NCBI GenBank assembly: GCA_964504335.1
Contig: CAZDET010000009.1
Location: 44,185 to 108,184 of the forward strand
Direction: 5' to 3'
Source: CAZDET01 sp964504335
Lineage (GTDB): Bacteria; Bacteroidota; Bacteroidia; Chitinophagales; Saprospiraceae
Length of the DNA: 64,000 nucleotides
The stretch's first letter is position 1. Each line of letters opens with the position of its first letter. Below, in pieces: positions 8,133 through 17,052 of the stretch. The position numbers and the translations under genes were made by a program. The notes below the pieces were generated by a model that was not told where the DNA came from, did not search any database, and saw only the letters and a list, made by a program, of their open reading frames with translations.

Positions 8133-9476
8133 GTGAATTTACTCCAATCCTGCACGGCCTTTATTCGGGCGCACCGGCTCTTCGAGCCGCGCGACCGCTT
8201 GCTGGTGGCGTGTAGCGGCGGAGCCGATAGCGTAGCCCTTAGCTACGTGCTGGCGGAATTGGGATACGCGTTCGATTTGGCGCACTGCAATTTTCAGCTG
8301 CGCGGTGCGGAAAGCGATGCCGACGCCACCTTCGTCGAGCAATTGGGGGCCGACCTCGGCGTTGAGGTCCATCAGACCCGCTTCGAAACCGCCGAGATCG
8401 CCGACCGAACCCCCGGTGCCTCCCTGCAGATGGTGGCACGTCGGCTGCGCTACGATTGGCTGGAATCGGTCCGCCAACGCTCCGCCTATGATTACCTCCT
8501 CACCGCTCACCATCTGGACGATAGCCTCGAAACCTTTTTGTTTAACTTTAGTCGCGGAGCTTCCCTGCGCGGACTGCGGGGCATTCCAGCCGTACACGGC
8601 CACATTCGGCGGCCCCTGCTGTGCGTCGACCGAACAGCCATTGAGGCCTTCCTGGCGGGAAACGAACTAGCCTACCGCACCGACAGCAGCAATGCCTCCC
8701 CGAAGTACGTGCGCAATCGCATTCGCCACCACCTGGTTCCAGAATTAAGGAACTTAAATCCCGACCTCAGCCAAACCGTAGCCGATAATCTGGAACAACT
8801 CCAGCAGGCCTGGCTTATGGTAGAGCGCTTCAGCGAAATGCAACGCGAACAACTCGTCGAATCCATTGATTCTCATACCTGGCAAATCGACCGGGCTAGG
8901 CTGCAAGACCTGGCCTTCGGAAAATACATGCTGTTTCTTTGGCTGGAGCCCCTGGGGTTTTCCTCCGAACAGGTTCGGCAGGCCCTCGAGGCCCGGGTGG
9001 GTACCTGGCTGACTACGCAGACGCATCAGTTGCTCGTTCAACACGGGCACTTGTTGGTTCGCCGGTTGGAAGAACGAGCCGTCGATACCTTGCTGCTGCA
9101 AAGAGCGGATCGCCAGATGTTGATATCGGAAGAGGAACGGCTGTATTGGAAGGAGGAAAACCGGAGCGCTCAATCATTAACGACCGCCCCCCGGATCGCC
9201 ACGTTTGATGCCGATCGGATACAGTGGCCGCTGCGCCTGCGGCGCTGGCGGGCCGGAGACCGCTTTCAGCCCTTCGGAATGGAGGGCCGCAGCCGAAAGC
9301 TGCAGGACTTTTTCACCGACCAAAAAATAGACCGCCTGGCCCGGGATCGCTGCTGGATCCTCGAAAACGGGAACGGCGAGATTATTTGGCTGGTCGGATA
9401 TCGCATCGACCATCGATACCGCGTGCGAGAAACGACGTCCCGGCTGCTCCGAATGGAACACCAATTCAACTCCTGA
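8133..9476 (+). CDS. tilS: tRNA(Ile)-lysidine synthase
   Basis: A 447-aa enzyme that attaches lysine to C34 of tRNA-Ile(CAU), allowing AUA decoding. The PP-loop SGGADS is at residues 28-33. The N-type ATPase core includes the typical HCNFQLRGAESDADA and VRNRIRHHLVPEL motifs, and a C-terminal TilS domain ends the protein (LRRWRAGDRFQPFGM, KLQDFFTDQKI). It starts with GTG at 8133, just after the lysC stop, in the same apparent operon. Length and motif order are normal for the family, and the gene is usually essential. Confidence 0.95.
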   Translation: MNLLQSCTAFIRAHRLFEPRDRLLVACSGGADSVALSYVLAELGYAFDLAHCNFQLRGAESDADATFVEQLGADLGVEVHQTRFETAEIADRTPGASLQMVARRLRYDWLESVRQRSAYDYLLTAHHLDDSLETFLFNFSRGASLRGLRGIPAVHGHIRRPLLCVDRTAIEAFLAGNELAYRTDSSNASPKYVRNRIRHHLVPELRNLNPDLSQTVADNLEQLQQAWLMVERFSEMQREQLVESIDSHTWQIDRARLQDLAFGKYMLFLWLEPLGFSSEQVRQALEARVGTWLTTQTHQLLVQHGHLLVRRLEERAVDTLLLQRADRQMLISEEERLYWKEENRSAQSLTTAPRIATFDADRIQWPLRLRRWRAGDRFQPFGMEGRSRKLQDFFTDQKIDRLARDRCWILENGNGEIIWLVGYRIDHRYRVRETTSRLLRMEHQFNS

Positions 9477-9520
9477 TAACGCGCGATTTTTTACACGTCA
9501 AACGTTCGAAAAAGAACACT

Positions 9521-9976
9521 ATGGAAATCCAGCTCCATCTAGATACGCTGGTACCGAAACTCCGCCTCCAGAAAATCGATGGAACGCGATTCGTATTCGA
9601 CCCTGTTCGGGAGAAGTGGATGGTGTTGGAACCCGAGGAATTTGTACGGCAGTTGGTCATTATTCACCTCATCGAGCAAATGGGGTACAACCGCAATCGG
9701 ATCACCCTCGAACGCGGCTTCTGGCTGGGGGAGCGCTTCAAACGCTACGATGTTTTAGTTTTGGGGCCGGCACTTACTCCGTTCATGCTGATCGAATGCA
9801 AGGCGCCTCAGGTACCCGTCAATCAGGACACGTTCGAACAAATCGCTCGCTATAATCTTGAACAGCGGGTAGATCATCTGTTGGTAACTAACGGCCACCA
9901 ATCGTACTGTTGCGCAATCGATTACGAGGCCAAAAGCTTCACTTATCTGGACGGCCTGCCACCCTATCAACTGTGA
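9521..9976 (+). CDS. Type I restriction R-protein N-terminal domain protein (HSDR_N_2)
   Basis: A 151-aa stand-alone protein with a PD-(D/E)XK nuclease-like core: D77 in RYDVLVLG, then E92-x-K94 in LIECKAPQ, followed by QIARYNLEQRVDHLLVTNG. It matches the small HSDR_N_2 proteins that are widespread in Bacteroidota and normally not tied to a restriction system. No methylase or specificity subunit is nearby, so housekeeping nucleic-acid work is more likely than restriction. I start it at ATG 9521; codons further upstream in frame overlap tilS and look non-coding. Confidence 0.82.
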   Translation: MEIQLHLDTLVPKLRLQKIDGTRFVFDPVREKWMVLEPEEFVRQLVIIHLIEQMGYNRNRITLERGFWLGERFKRYDVLVLGPALTPFMLIECKAPQVPVNQDTFEQIARYNLEQRVDHLLVTNGHQSYCCAIDYEAKSFTYLDGLPPYQL

Positions 9977-10062
9977 TTGATCTATATTCGTGCTTCATCG
10001 TTCATAACTTCCAGTGTCTTTAGTTTGTAAACTTTTGCGTCAAACTACTCGTAACAAAAAAT

Positions 10063-11013
10063 ATGAAAGCCAGGATCTTAATTATCGGCGCGAGCGGCCA
10101 GATCGGCACAGAATTACAAATAGCCCTTCGCGCCCGCTACGGAACGGATCAGGTGGTTGCCTCAGATATTCGACTGCCCGATAACCCGGTCGATCCCTAT
10201 CTCCAACTAGACGTACTGGACCGCGATCGTTTAGCATCCGTTGTGGAAACGCATCAAATCGCGCAGATCTACCACTTGGCAGCTATCCTCTCGGCAAAAG
10301 GAGAGGAGCAACCCCTGCGATCCTGGAAAATCAATATGGACGGGTTGTTTAACGTGCTGGAAGTGAGTAAGGACCAAGGCATTCGGGTGTTTTTCCCTTC
10401 CTCGATTGCCGTTTTCGGCAGAGGGGTCAGCCAGCACCAAACGCCGCAACTATCTCCTCTCCATCCGACTACCGTCTACGGTATCAGCAAGGCGGCTGGA
10501 GAGAACTGGTGCCAGTACTACTATGAAAAATACGGCCTCGATGTCCGCTCGTTGCGCTATCCCGGCATCATCGGCCCCGGTTTACCCGGAGGGGGAACTA
10601 CGGATTACGCCGTCGAAATCTTCCATGCGGCAGTGCAGAGAACTACCTTCCGGTGCTTCCTGAGCCCCAATGCGCAATTGCCAATGATGTATATGTCGGA
10701 TGCCATTCGGGCAACGATTGAACTAATGGAGGCCTCCCCCGAGCAAATCCGGGAGCGCACGGCCTACAATTTGGCGGGCATGAATTTTCAGCCCGATGAA
10801 TTGGTGGCAAGCATTCGCAAGCACGTGCCGGATTTTGAAGTGGAGTATGCACCCGATCATCGACAGGCTATCGCAGAAAGCTGGCCGCACAGCATCGACG
10901 ATAGCGCCGCCCGGCGCGATTGGGGCTGGCAGCCCCGTATTGGCCTCGATGAGATGACCGAACTCATGCTTGAAAGGGTTCGGGAATACTACGCTGCGGC
11001 TACTCCCCACTAG
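10063..11013 (+). CDS. L-threonine 3-dehydrogenase, SDR type
   Basis: A 316-aa NAD-dependent dehydrogenase that oxidises L-threonine to 2-amino-3-ketobutyrate. The Rossmann motif GASGQIG is at residues 9-15 and the catalytic YxxxK pair is Y139/K143. The segment PGGGTTDYAVEIFHAA is characteristic of the UDP-galactose-epimerase-like threonine dehydrogenases found in Bacteroidota and animals, as opposed to the zinc MDR type. The ligase partner (kbl) is not in the window. Its 3' end overlaps the convergent lipoprotein gene by 14 bp. Confidence 0.85.
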   Translation: MKARILIIGASGQIGTELQIALRARYGTDQVVASDIRLPDNPVDPYLQLDVLDRDRLASVVETHQIAQIYHLAAILSAKGEEQPLRSWKINMDGLFNVLEVSKDQGIRVFFPSSIAVFGRGVSQHQTPQLSPLHPTTVYGISKAAGENWCQYYYEKYGLDVRSLRYPGIIGPGLPGGGTTDYAVEIFHAAVQRTTFRCFLSPNAQLPMMYMSDAIRATIELMEASPEQIRERTAYNLAGMNFQPDELVASIRKHVPDFEVEYAPDHRQAIAESWPHSIDDSAARRDWGWQPRIGLDEMTELMLERVREYYAAATPH

Positions 11014-11674
11014 GAAGCCGCTCCCAGGCATCGGTCCGTTGGATCATTGCCCCGAAAGAAATTACTTTTACCACTCCGGCTGCTGCCGAATAGGCGATAA
11101 GCTCGCCCGGGCCGTCGTAGGCCATCGCAGCGGCGTTCTTCACCACGTTGAGCTGTTCGTAGGTTTGCCCTTGCACGGTTGTATTTTTGGCGGTTCCGAA
11201 TTGGTAGCTGCCGAACTGCCCGCCGGGTATCTGCTGCTCAAATTCCAGGCTAGCAACCTCCGGCTGCGGAATCGGCCGTAGGGGAAGCGCTTTGGTGAAT
11301 TGCCCGAATAGGATGCTTCTGCCGATGCGCCGCCGCTCGTACTGAATTTGCCCTTCCGCAATGCGCAGATGGTACGAAACGGGTTGGGGGGCCGATCGGT
11401 AGGCATCGCTGTGTGCCGAAATAGTTTCTTCGATCAGGAATACATCTGCTGCTACCTGATCGATGATCCGGGCTTCCAATGTGTCCGGTAACGTCTCGTA
11501 ATTGCTGTCCGGCCCTATCTTCTGCCGGTGCACGAAATAACTGCACTGCCCTACCGCCGGTCGATCAAAACGGATGTGTCCGTTGGTATCCGGAACTCCC
11601 GATTCGCCGTTCGGGGGTACTTTGCAAGCACAACAAGCGAGCACGATCAACGGCAGGTACAGGAGGTGGGGCAT
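11000..11674 (-). CDS. Hypothetical lipoprotein
   Basis: A 224-aa protein with a short hydrophobic signal and a lipobox (LIVLACCACK), so it is probably lipid-anchored in the periplasm or outer membrane. I do not recognise the remainder; it appears beta-rich, with no catalytic signature. It is on the same strand as ggt and lies 51 bp downstream of it, so co-transcription is possible. It converges with the threonine dehydrogenase gene and overlaps it by 14 bp at the stops. Confidence 0.7.
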   Translation of the reverse strand: MPHLLYLPLIVLACCACKVPPNGESGVPDTNGHIRFDRPAVGQCSYFVHRQKIGPDSNYETLPDTLEARIIDQVAADVFLIEETISAHSDAYRSAPQPVSYHLRIAEGQIQYERRRIGRSILFGQFTKALPLRPIPQPEVASLEFEQQIPGGQFGSYQFGTAKNTTVQGQTYEQLNVVKNAAAMAYDGPGELIAYSAAAGVVKVISFGAMIQRTDAWERLPSGE

Positions 11675-11725
11675 GTTTGGTCGATTTGAAATTTAAAATC
11701 AAACGGAAAATGCCACTCATTATTC

Positions 11726-13426
11726 TTACCACCCTGCCACATCATCATCCGGATTGCGCCAGTCGCCTACGGCGTGCAACCGACCATCGGGCAGACGGAT
11801 AATGGCTTTGATGATGGCCATGCGGTTCACCTCGTGGAAAGTATGGCCCAATGCCTCCAGCGAATCGCGCACTGCCGGCGAGAGGGCTTCGCGTTCGATC
11901 TGGATGCGATCGGGTAGCCACTGGTGGTGAAAACGGGGTGCGTGGACGGCCGAATCGAGTGGCAAGCCAAATTCGAGCGTATTCATGACTACCTGAAACA
12001 CCGCAGTAATGATAGTGGAGCCCCCCGGGGCGCCCAGCACGAGGTGGGTCGCACCGTTGTGCTCTACGATGGTAGGTGTCATGGAGCTAAGCATGCGCTT
12101 GCCGGGCTCGATGGCGTTGGCCTCCGCCCCGATCAGCCCAAACTGGTTAGGCACACCGGGTTTGGAGCTGAAGTCGTCCATTTCGTTGTTGAGGAAAAAG
12201 CCGGCTCCGTCTACCACGACCTTACTGCCGTAGTTGGAGTTGATCGTGGTTGTCACGGAAACGGTTTGCCCCTCTTGATCGATGATGGAGGTATGAGTTG
12301 TTTCAAAGCTTTCCTTGCGCAGCTCGACGGGTCCGGAAGCCAGTTGTTGGCTGGCAGTCACTGAATCGATACGGAAGTCGGCCATCTGCGTGCGCAGGTA
12401 GTCGGTGTCGAGCAGGCTATCCACGGGTACGGGGTAAAAGTCCATATCGCCCAGGTAAGCGGCGCGGTCGGCATATACCCGGCGCATCGCCTCCGCCATC
12501 ACATGTACCGATCGAGTAGAATGGAAGCCGGCGGTACGCAAATCGAAGGGTTCGACCAACTGCAGAAGCTGGCCCAGCGCCACGCCCCCACTGGAGGTAG
12601 GAGGCATCGACCAGACGACATAGTCTCGGTAGGTCACCCGGATGGGGTCGCGCCAGGCGGCCTCGTAGTTGGCCAGATCGTCGAGGCTGATCAATCCGCC
12701 GCCCTGTTTCATTTCGGCGGCGATGAGCGCTGCCGTCTCCCCGGTGTAGAAGCCGGCTGCCTTCTGATCACGGATGCGTTCGAGGGTCGTTGCCAGCTCC
12801 GGTTGTCGCAATACCTGATTTGCCTCCCAGGCCCCTTCCCGTACGAAGGCGATGGAGGGATCGTTGAAGTCGAGAAATTGGTCCCGATACCGATTCAGGC
12901 GTTCGGCTTCGGTTTCTGAAATGGGAAATCCCTTCCGCGCCAAATCGATAGCCGGCTGCACCAACTCCCGCCACGGGAGGCGCCCGTAGCGGTCGTGGGC
13001 AGTGGCCAACCCGGCTACGGTGCCCGGCACTCCGGATGCCAGATGGCCCTTGGTGCTGAGGCCCTCAATAATAGCTCCACTACTGTCGAGATACATGTCG
13101 CGGCCCGCCGCGCCGGGGGCTCGCTCGCGGTAGTCGAGTGCGGACACCGTTTCAGTGGAGTCGCGGATCATCATAAAGCCACCACCACCGATATTTCCGG
13201 CACGTGGAAAGACGACGGCAATCGCAAACTGCACGGCTACCGCGGCGTCGACCGCATTTCCGCCCCGTTCGAGTACTTCCTTGCCAATATCCGAGGCCAG
13301 CGGATGAGGTGTTACAACGGCCGCACGCTGGTACACGACGGATTTTTCGGCTTCGTAAGAAACCGGTTCTGTACGGCAGGCCAACAAAAAGAGTAGTCCA
13401 ATGAGAGAGAGATTGCGAGCGATCAT
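11726..13426 (-). CDS. ggt: Gamma-glutamyltransferase, lipoprotein form
   Basis: A 566-aa N-terminal nucleophile hydrolase that cleaves glutathione and other gamma-glutamyl compounds outside the cytoplasm. It carries a lipoprotein signal (LLFLLACRTE). The precursor is expected to cut itself before the nucleophile Thr377 in ETTHTSIID, equivalent to E. coli Thr391 (TTHYSVVD). Substrate motifs ALDYRERAP, PPTSSGG and MLSSMTPTI plus the APGGSTI loop are all present, so it should be active. The gene may feed cysteine recovery, in line with the sulfur genes 4 kb away (inference). Confidence 0.95.
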   Translation of the reverse strand: MIARNLSLIGLLFLLACRTEPVSYEAEKSVVYQRAAVVTPHPLASDIGKEVLERGGNAVDAAVAVQFAIAVVFPRAGNIGGGGFMMIRDSTETVSALDYRERAPGAAGRDMYLDSSGAIIEGLSTKGHLASGVPGTVAGLATAHDRYGRLPWRELVQPAIDLARKGFPISETEAERLNRYRDQFLDFNDPSIAFVREGAWEANQVLRQPELATTLERIRDQKAAGFYTGETAALIAAEMKQGGGLISLDDLANYEAAWRDPIRVTYRDYVVWSMPPTSSGGVALGQLLQLVEPFDLRTAGFHSTRSVHVMAEAMRRVYADRAAYLGDMDFYPVPVDSLLDTDYLRTQMADFRIDSVTASQQLASGPVELRKESFETTHTSIIDQEGQTVSVTTTINSNYGSKVVVDGAGFFLNNEMDDFSSKPGVPNQFGLIGAEANAIEPGKRMLSSMTPTIVEHNGATHLVLGAPGGSTIITAVFQVVMNTLEFGLPLDSAVHAPRFHHQWLPDRIQIEREALSPAVRDSLEALGHTFHEVNRMAIIKAIIRLPDGRLHAVGDWRNPDDDVAGW

Positions 13427-13514
13427 ATCCTACGTACTGATGGGCGGGAAAGATAAGAAAGGTTGCCCATGTACAAGGCCGGAAAAGTGAGGCAGGCACA
13501 AGCTGAAAAAAAGA

Positions 13515-13540
13515 AAGCGCCATTAGACATAATGGCGCTT
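13515..13540 (-). terminator. Terminator-like hairpin upstream of ggt
   Basis: A perfect 11-bp stem, AAGCGCCATTA/TAATGGCGCTT, with a GACA loop. On the minus strand it runs into TTTCTTTTTTT. It lies about 90 bp upstream of the ggt start, so it could end an upstream minus-strand transcript or act as an attenuator for ggt. Confidence 0.6.
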
Positions 13541-13799
13541 CCACTTAGGAAAATCTGTTGAAGGTTCGCTCTGAAAATCAACTCGGGTATATGTATGGTA
13601 GATACCCTGTGCGCCGAAAACGTTGCCTGGAGGGGAAAAAAAATTCAAAAAAAATAGATCAGAAATCGACCGACGACCAGACACCTACGGAAGTGAACCG
13701 TATTCTAAAAAAGGCGTCACATATTGGTCTAATTGCAAAGTTAGCTCTATATTGAAACCGATTTCTCGATAAAGAGCTAATCATAGGGATGACTTTTGG

Positions 13800-13832
13800 G
13801 CCCGAGCGAAGTGTATTCGCCGGGCTTTTTTT
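13800..13832 (+). terminator. Intrinsic terminator, plus strand, without an obvious gene
   Basis: GCCCG-A-GCGAA pairs with TTCGC-CGGGC around a GTGTA loop and is followed by seven T. Nothing coding on the plus strand lies upstream since 11013, so it probably ends a small RNA. Confidence 0.65.
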
Positions 13833-13996
13833 ATGCCCCTCCTATTTAGAAGGCGGGCAAGCCGCTCGCAGAGCAGTAGCATTTTTCTGGGGGATAGTTG
13901 AGGTACGAGGGGATGTATAGCTCCATAACGGAAACTACCGCTAATATGGTATTTTTTTGCGGAAAAAAATGAAAAAAGCGCCGAAAAAGTAAGTTG

Positions 13997-14458
13997 TCAG
14001 GCCTTGTCCTTCTTTTTTTCGAGAAGAATACGCCCCCGTCGCCGTTTTTCGTGAAATGAATCGGAGCGCATTTCCTGCCAATAGCCATTGAGCGTACCGT
14101 CGTCGAAGGATCGTCGAAAGATCAGTTGATACTGTCGGTTGAAAGGCGGATAAAGATCGTTGTCCGTTGCTCCGCCAAACTTTACCTCACGCAGGCCCAC
14201 GGACTGATCCTGATAGAGGAATCCTTCCAAATCCATAGCGATAATCCGCCTGCCGTCGAGGTGGACGTAAGAACGGCCCCAAAGCCGTTTCCCGTCGCGG
14301 TATAAAAATAGCTCAAAGGGGAGTCCCTGCTCGGATTGTATGCCGCCAATGGTGATCGTTCCCTCCCACTGCCCCTGGAGCGTGGCAGCCTGTGCGCAAA
14401 CCGAGTGCGGTAGCATCATGAATAGAAATAAAACCAGGCAGAGAAAGCGGATGATCAT
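13997..14458 (-). CDS. Hypothetical secreted protein
   Basis: A 153-aa protein with a clear signal peptide (MIIRFLCLVLFLFMMLPHSVCAQ) and a mature part that begins LQGQWEGTITIGG. This opening is common in small periplasmic beta-rich proteins of Bacteroidota. It contains the pattern GxLNGYWQE, reminiscent of lipocalin-like or barrel folds, but I cannot name a family. The basic tail KKRRRGRILLEKKKDKA is unusual. It is 51 bp downstream of the response regulator on the same strand and may share its transcript. Confidence 0.68.
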   Translation of the reverse strand: MIIRFLCLVLFLFMMLPHSVCAQAATLQGQWEGTITIGGIQSEQGLPFELFLYRDGKRLWGRSYVHLDGRRIIAMDLEGFLYQDQSVGLREVKFGGATDNDLYPPFNRQYQLIFRRSFDDGTLNGYWQEMRSDSFHEKRRRGRILLEKKKDKA

Positions 14459-14509
14459 AGGGTAAAGCGCGTTTAGAATGAAAGATAGGCAATTTGGTTC
14501 GATCTACTT

Positions 14510-15559
14510 CTAGTAAGGCAAGCTGCGCAGTTGATCCACTTTTAATATCCGAATCTGCCCCTGTTTGATATCGATCAAGGCATCTCGTTTGAACTCGGAT
14601 AAGGTACGAATGACACTTTCCTTGGCGGTGCCGATCATCCGGGCGAGATCTTCCCGGTGCAGGGTGAAGAAGGAACTACCGTGCTGATCGTAGTAGCGAA
14701 CCAGTGCATTTGCCACGCGTTTGCGGATACTGTCGTACGCCAGTTGGAGCAATTGCTCCTCCTTATCGACGACGTTTCCTGCCAACAACTTTATGAAAGA
14801 TGCAGCCACATCGCGATCGGTGTGTAATAGCTGGTAAAAATCCTGATCGCTGAGCAATTCCAATTCAGTAGGCTCGCTCGTTTGGGCGGCAAAGGGGTAT
14901 TCCTGGCGAAGCAGCAAGGCCGTGTATCCAAAAAACTCTCCCTGTTCGACCTTGGTAATGACGTACTCCTTTCCGTGTTCGTTGGTTTTGTAGAGCAGAA
15001 CCTGCCCGCTTCGCACGCGATACAGATAATGCGGGTAGTCGTCTTCCTGAAAAATAATCTCGCGCCGTTCGTAGCGCCTCAGGCGCTGTTTTTCGCTCAG
15101 GTTGCGCAGGGTGCCGAGGCCGCGGGCGGCGTCGATCAGGGTTTGAACCGGCTCCTCGTTGCGGTTGCTGGCTTCGCGCAGATGCTGGCTCTTGCGCAGC
15201 CGCGTTTCAATGACTCCCAGCAGCTCATCCTTGTAGAAGGGCTTGGTGATGTAGTCATCGGCACCCAAATTCATGCCGCGGCGGATATCATCCTTCTCCG
15301 TTTTGGCCGTAAGAAATACAAAGGGGATCGAAGCGGTAGCGGGTTTCTTAGCCAGAATATTCAGTACGCCAAAACCGTCTAGCTCCGGCATCATCACGTC
15401 GCACAGGATGAGATCTGGCGGGGTTTCCATAGCCTGCTGCACCCCTATCTTTCCGTCGGGGGCCGTCGCTACCTTATATCCGGACAGGGAGAGGATCTCT
15501 TCTAAATTTTCCCGCACCTCTTCATTGTCTTCAATAATCAGAATCTGAGCGTTCGTCAT
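14510..15559 (-). CDS. Response regulator with CRP/FNR-like output domain
   Basis: A 349-aa regulator. Residues 1-125 form a CheY-like receiver (acceptor D54 in LILCDVMMPELDG; K at YITKPF). A cNMP-binding beta-roll follows at about 150-270 (RYERREIIFQEDDYPHYLYRV), and a Crp-type helix-turn-helix ends the protein (FFTLHREDLARMIGTAKESVIRTLSEF). The combination lets phosphorylation control a CRP/FNR-like DNA-binding unit. No N-terminal cysteine cluster for a Fe-S centre is seen. It lies 15 bp downstream of the PAS kinase gene, clearly its cognate partner. Targets are unknown. Confidence 0.9.
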   Translation of the reverse strand: MTNAQILIIEDNEEVRENLEEILSLSGYKVATAPDGKIGVQQAMETPPDLILCDVMMPELDGFGVLNILAKKPATASIPFVFLTAKTEKDDIRRGMNLGADDYITKPFYKDELLGVIETRLRKSQHLREASNRNEEPVQTLIDAARGLGTLRNLSEKQRLRRYERREIIFQEDDYPHYLYRVRSGQVLLYKTNEHGKEYVITKVEQGEFFGYTALLLRQEYPFAAQTSEPTELELLSDQDFYQLLHTDRDVAASFIKLLAGNVVDKEEQLLQLAYDSIRKRVANALVRYYDQHGSSFFTLHREDLARMIGTAKESVIRTLSEFKRDALIDIKQGQIRILKVDQLRSLPY

Positions 15560-15574
15560 AGTGATGTTGAACTG

Positions 15575-16879
15575 TTAATCTGTACCCGAAAGGGGAAGGT
15601 GAACCGTAAAGATCGATCCGACGCCGAGTGTACTTTCGAATTCGATGGACCCACCGAGCAAATCAACATAGCGGCGCACGATATGTAAGCCAAGTCCGGT
15701 ACCTTTGATGTTTTCTACATTGTGGGCCCGGAAAAACCGGGTAAAGAGGTGCTTCTGATCGGCTTCCGGAATACCGATGCCCTGGTCGATTACTCGCAGG
15801 ATGCAGTTCTTTTCGTCGGCCGAAAGTTCTACGCGTACCAAGGAGTTTTCGACGGAGTATTTAATTGCATTCGAAAGTAGATTGAACAGAATATTGCGCA
15901 ATAAATTGGGATCGATCCGCCATTTTTCGGGACCTCCGAGATGGTGTAATTCGATTTGTTGACCGCTCTTCAATTGCACTCCGACCGACTCGATGATTTC
16001 CTGGCAAAATGCTTCGATGGCGATATCCTGAAGCCGGGCCTGAATGTGTCCCTCTTCGAGCCGACTCAGCGACAGAAAGTCATTGAGGATGCTCGTCAAG
16101 GCGTGCACGGCCGACTTAATGCGATCGATGTGCCGTTGTTGTTTAGGCGCTTGCTCGGAGTTGGCCGCGTACATTTCTACCAATTCGACCGAGCTGAGCA
16201 CGGTGCTCAACGGCGTGCGAAACTCATGGGAAGCCATACTGACAAATCGGCTTTTCAGTTCGCTTAGCTCCCGCTCCTTCTCCAGGGCGGACTGCAACTC
16301 TACTTCCCGCTTGCGGAGAGACGATTCGGCCTGTTGGCGCTGTTCCATTTCCTGTTCCAGCGAACGGTTGGTTTTGAGCAGGCGGTCGACGGCCATGGCC
16401 AGCGTCTCGGTGCGTTCTACCACCTTCTGCTCCAGCTCGCGGTTGAGCCGGAGGATTTTGGCTTCCGCGGCTTTTACATCGCTCAGGTCGTGGATGATTC
16501 CGGTGTAGCGCACCCGGCCCTCGAGATCGATTTTGCTTACGGCAAGGCGCAAGGGGAAGATGATTCCGTTTTTCTTCAGGCCACGAACTTCACGACCGAT
16601 GCCGATGATGCGGGCTTCGCCCGTACGGTGATAACGGGCCACATACTCGTCGTGCTCGGAGTGGTAAGGCTCCGGCATGAGCATTTTAATGTTTTTTCCG
16701 ATCACTTCTTCGGCTTTGTAGCCGAATAGGGTGGCAGCCGCCGGGTTGATTGTCTCGATTGTTGCCTGCTGATCGATTACAATGATGCCGTCGATTGCCG
16801 ACTCAATCAGCGCTTCTAACTGAAGCGCGGCTTCCTTTAACCTAGAAGTATCAGTCGTTCCGAGAGATTCATTACTCAT
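15575..16879 (-). CDS. PAS sensor histidine kinase, FixL-like
   Basis: A 434-aa soluble kinase: PAS (about 20-135), a coiled-coil linker, HisKA with the phospho-acceptor H218 (SMASHEFRTPL), and HATPase (NLLSNAIKYS, DQGIGIP, GTGLGLHIV). The PAS segment MPEPYHSEHDEYVARY...IIGIGREV matches FixL at the haem site. H76 corresponds to proximal His200 of B. japonicum FixL, R82 to Arg206 and R96 to the ligand-gating Arg220, with identical spacings (6 and 20). Arg90 replaces FixL His214. No membrane helix is present. Oxygen sensing is likely but not proven; haem-free PAS domains of similar sequence may exist. Confidence 0.88.
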   Translation of the reverse strand: MSNESLGTTDTSRLKEAALQLEALIESAIDGIIVIDQQATIETINPAAATLFGYKAEEVIGKNIKMLMPEPYHSEHDEYVARYHRTGEARIIGIGREVRGLKKNGIIFPLRLAVSKIDLEGRVRYTGIIHDLSDVKAAEAKILRLNRELEQKVVERTETLAMAVDRLLKTNRSLEQEMEQRQQAESSLRKREVELQSALEKERELSELKSRFVSMASHEFRTPLSTVLSSVELVEMYAANSEQAPKQQRHIDRIKSAVHALTSILNDFLSLSRLEEGHIQARLQDIAIEAFCQEIIESVGVQLKSGQQIELHHLGGPEKWRIDPNLLRNILFNLLSNAIKYSVENSLVRVELSADEKNCILRVIDQGIGIPEADQKHLFTRFFRAHNVENIKGTGLGLHIVRRYVDLLGGSIEFESTLGVGSIFTVHLPLSGTD

Positions 16880-17052
16880 GAATACTGCGTTCGGTTAAAG
16901 GTAATAAAGCCCGGGCAATTCCAAAAAGCGGCAGAATCATTCGTTGGAATGACAAACCTCACCAGATACAGCCGCAAATACTTAGAAATTTACTGCGAAT
17001 CAAACAAAGCAAGTTTGTGTGATTGAGGCTTCTCCGTATAGGTTTTGAAAAT

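Larger units (their letters stand above)
13427..13996. other. 570-bp intergenic region with two hairpins
   Basis: No convincing gene. It contains a minus-strand terminator-like hairpin at 13515-13540, an 8-bp inverted repeat TTAGCTCT/AGAGCTAA (13741-13780), and a plus-strand terminator at 13800-13832 with no recognised plus-strand gene ahead of it. A TAACTTTG box reads on the minus strand at 13736-13743. A 65-codon open frame on the plus strand (13558-13755) has a low-complexity Lys-rich product and no homology that I recognise. Confidence 0.6.

Noticed and set aside
9521..9976. Type I restriction system
   Set aside because: Only a 151-aa HSDR_N_2 protein exists, with no helicase, methylase or specificity subunit around it.
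13558..13755. 65-codon plus-strand gene
   Set aside because: The product is Lys-rich and low in complexity, starts with TTG and has no recognised motif. It fits intergenic DNA better.
14510..15559. FNR-type Fe-S oxygen sensor in the response regulator
   Set aside because: The CRP-like part lacks the N-terminal cysteine cluster needed for a 4Fe-4S centre.
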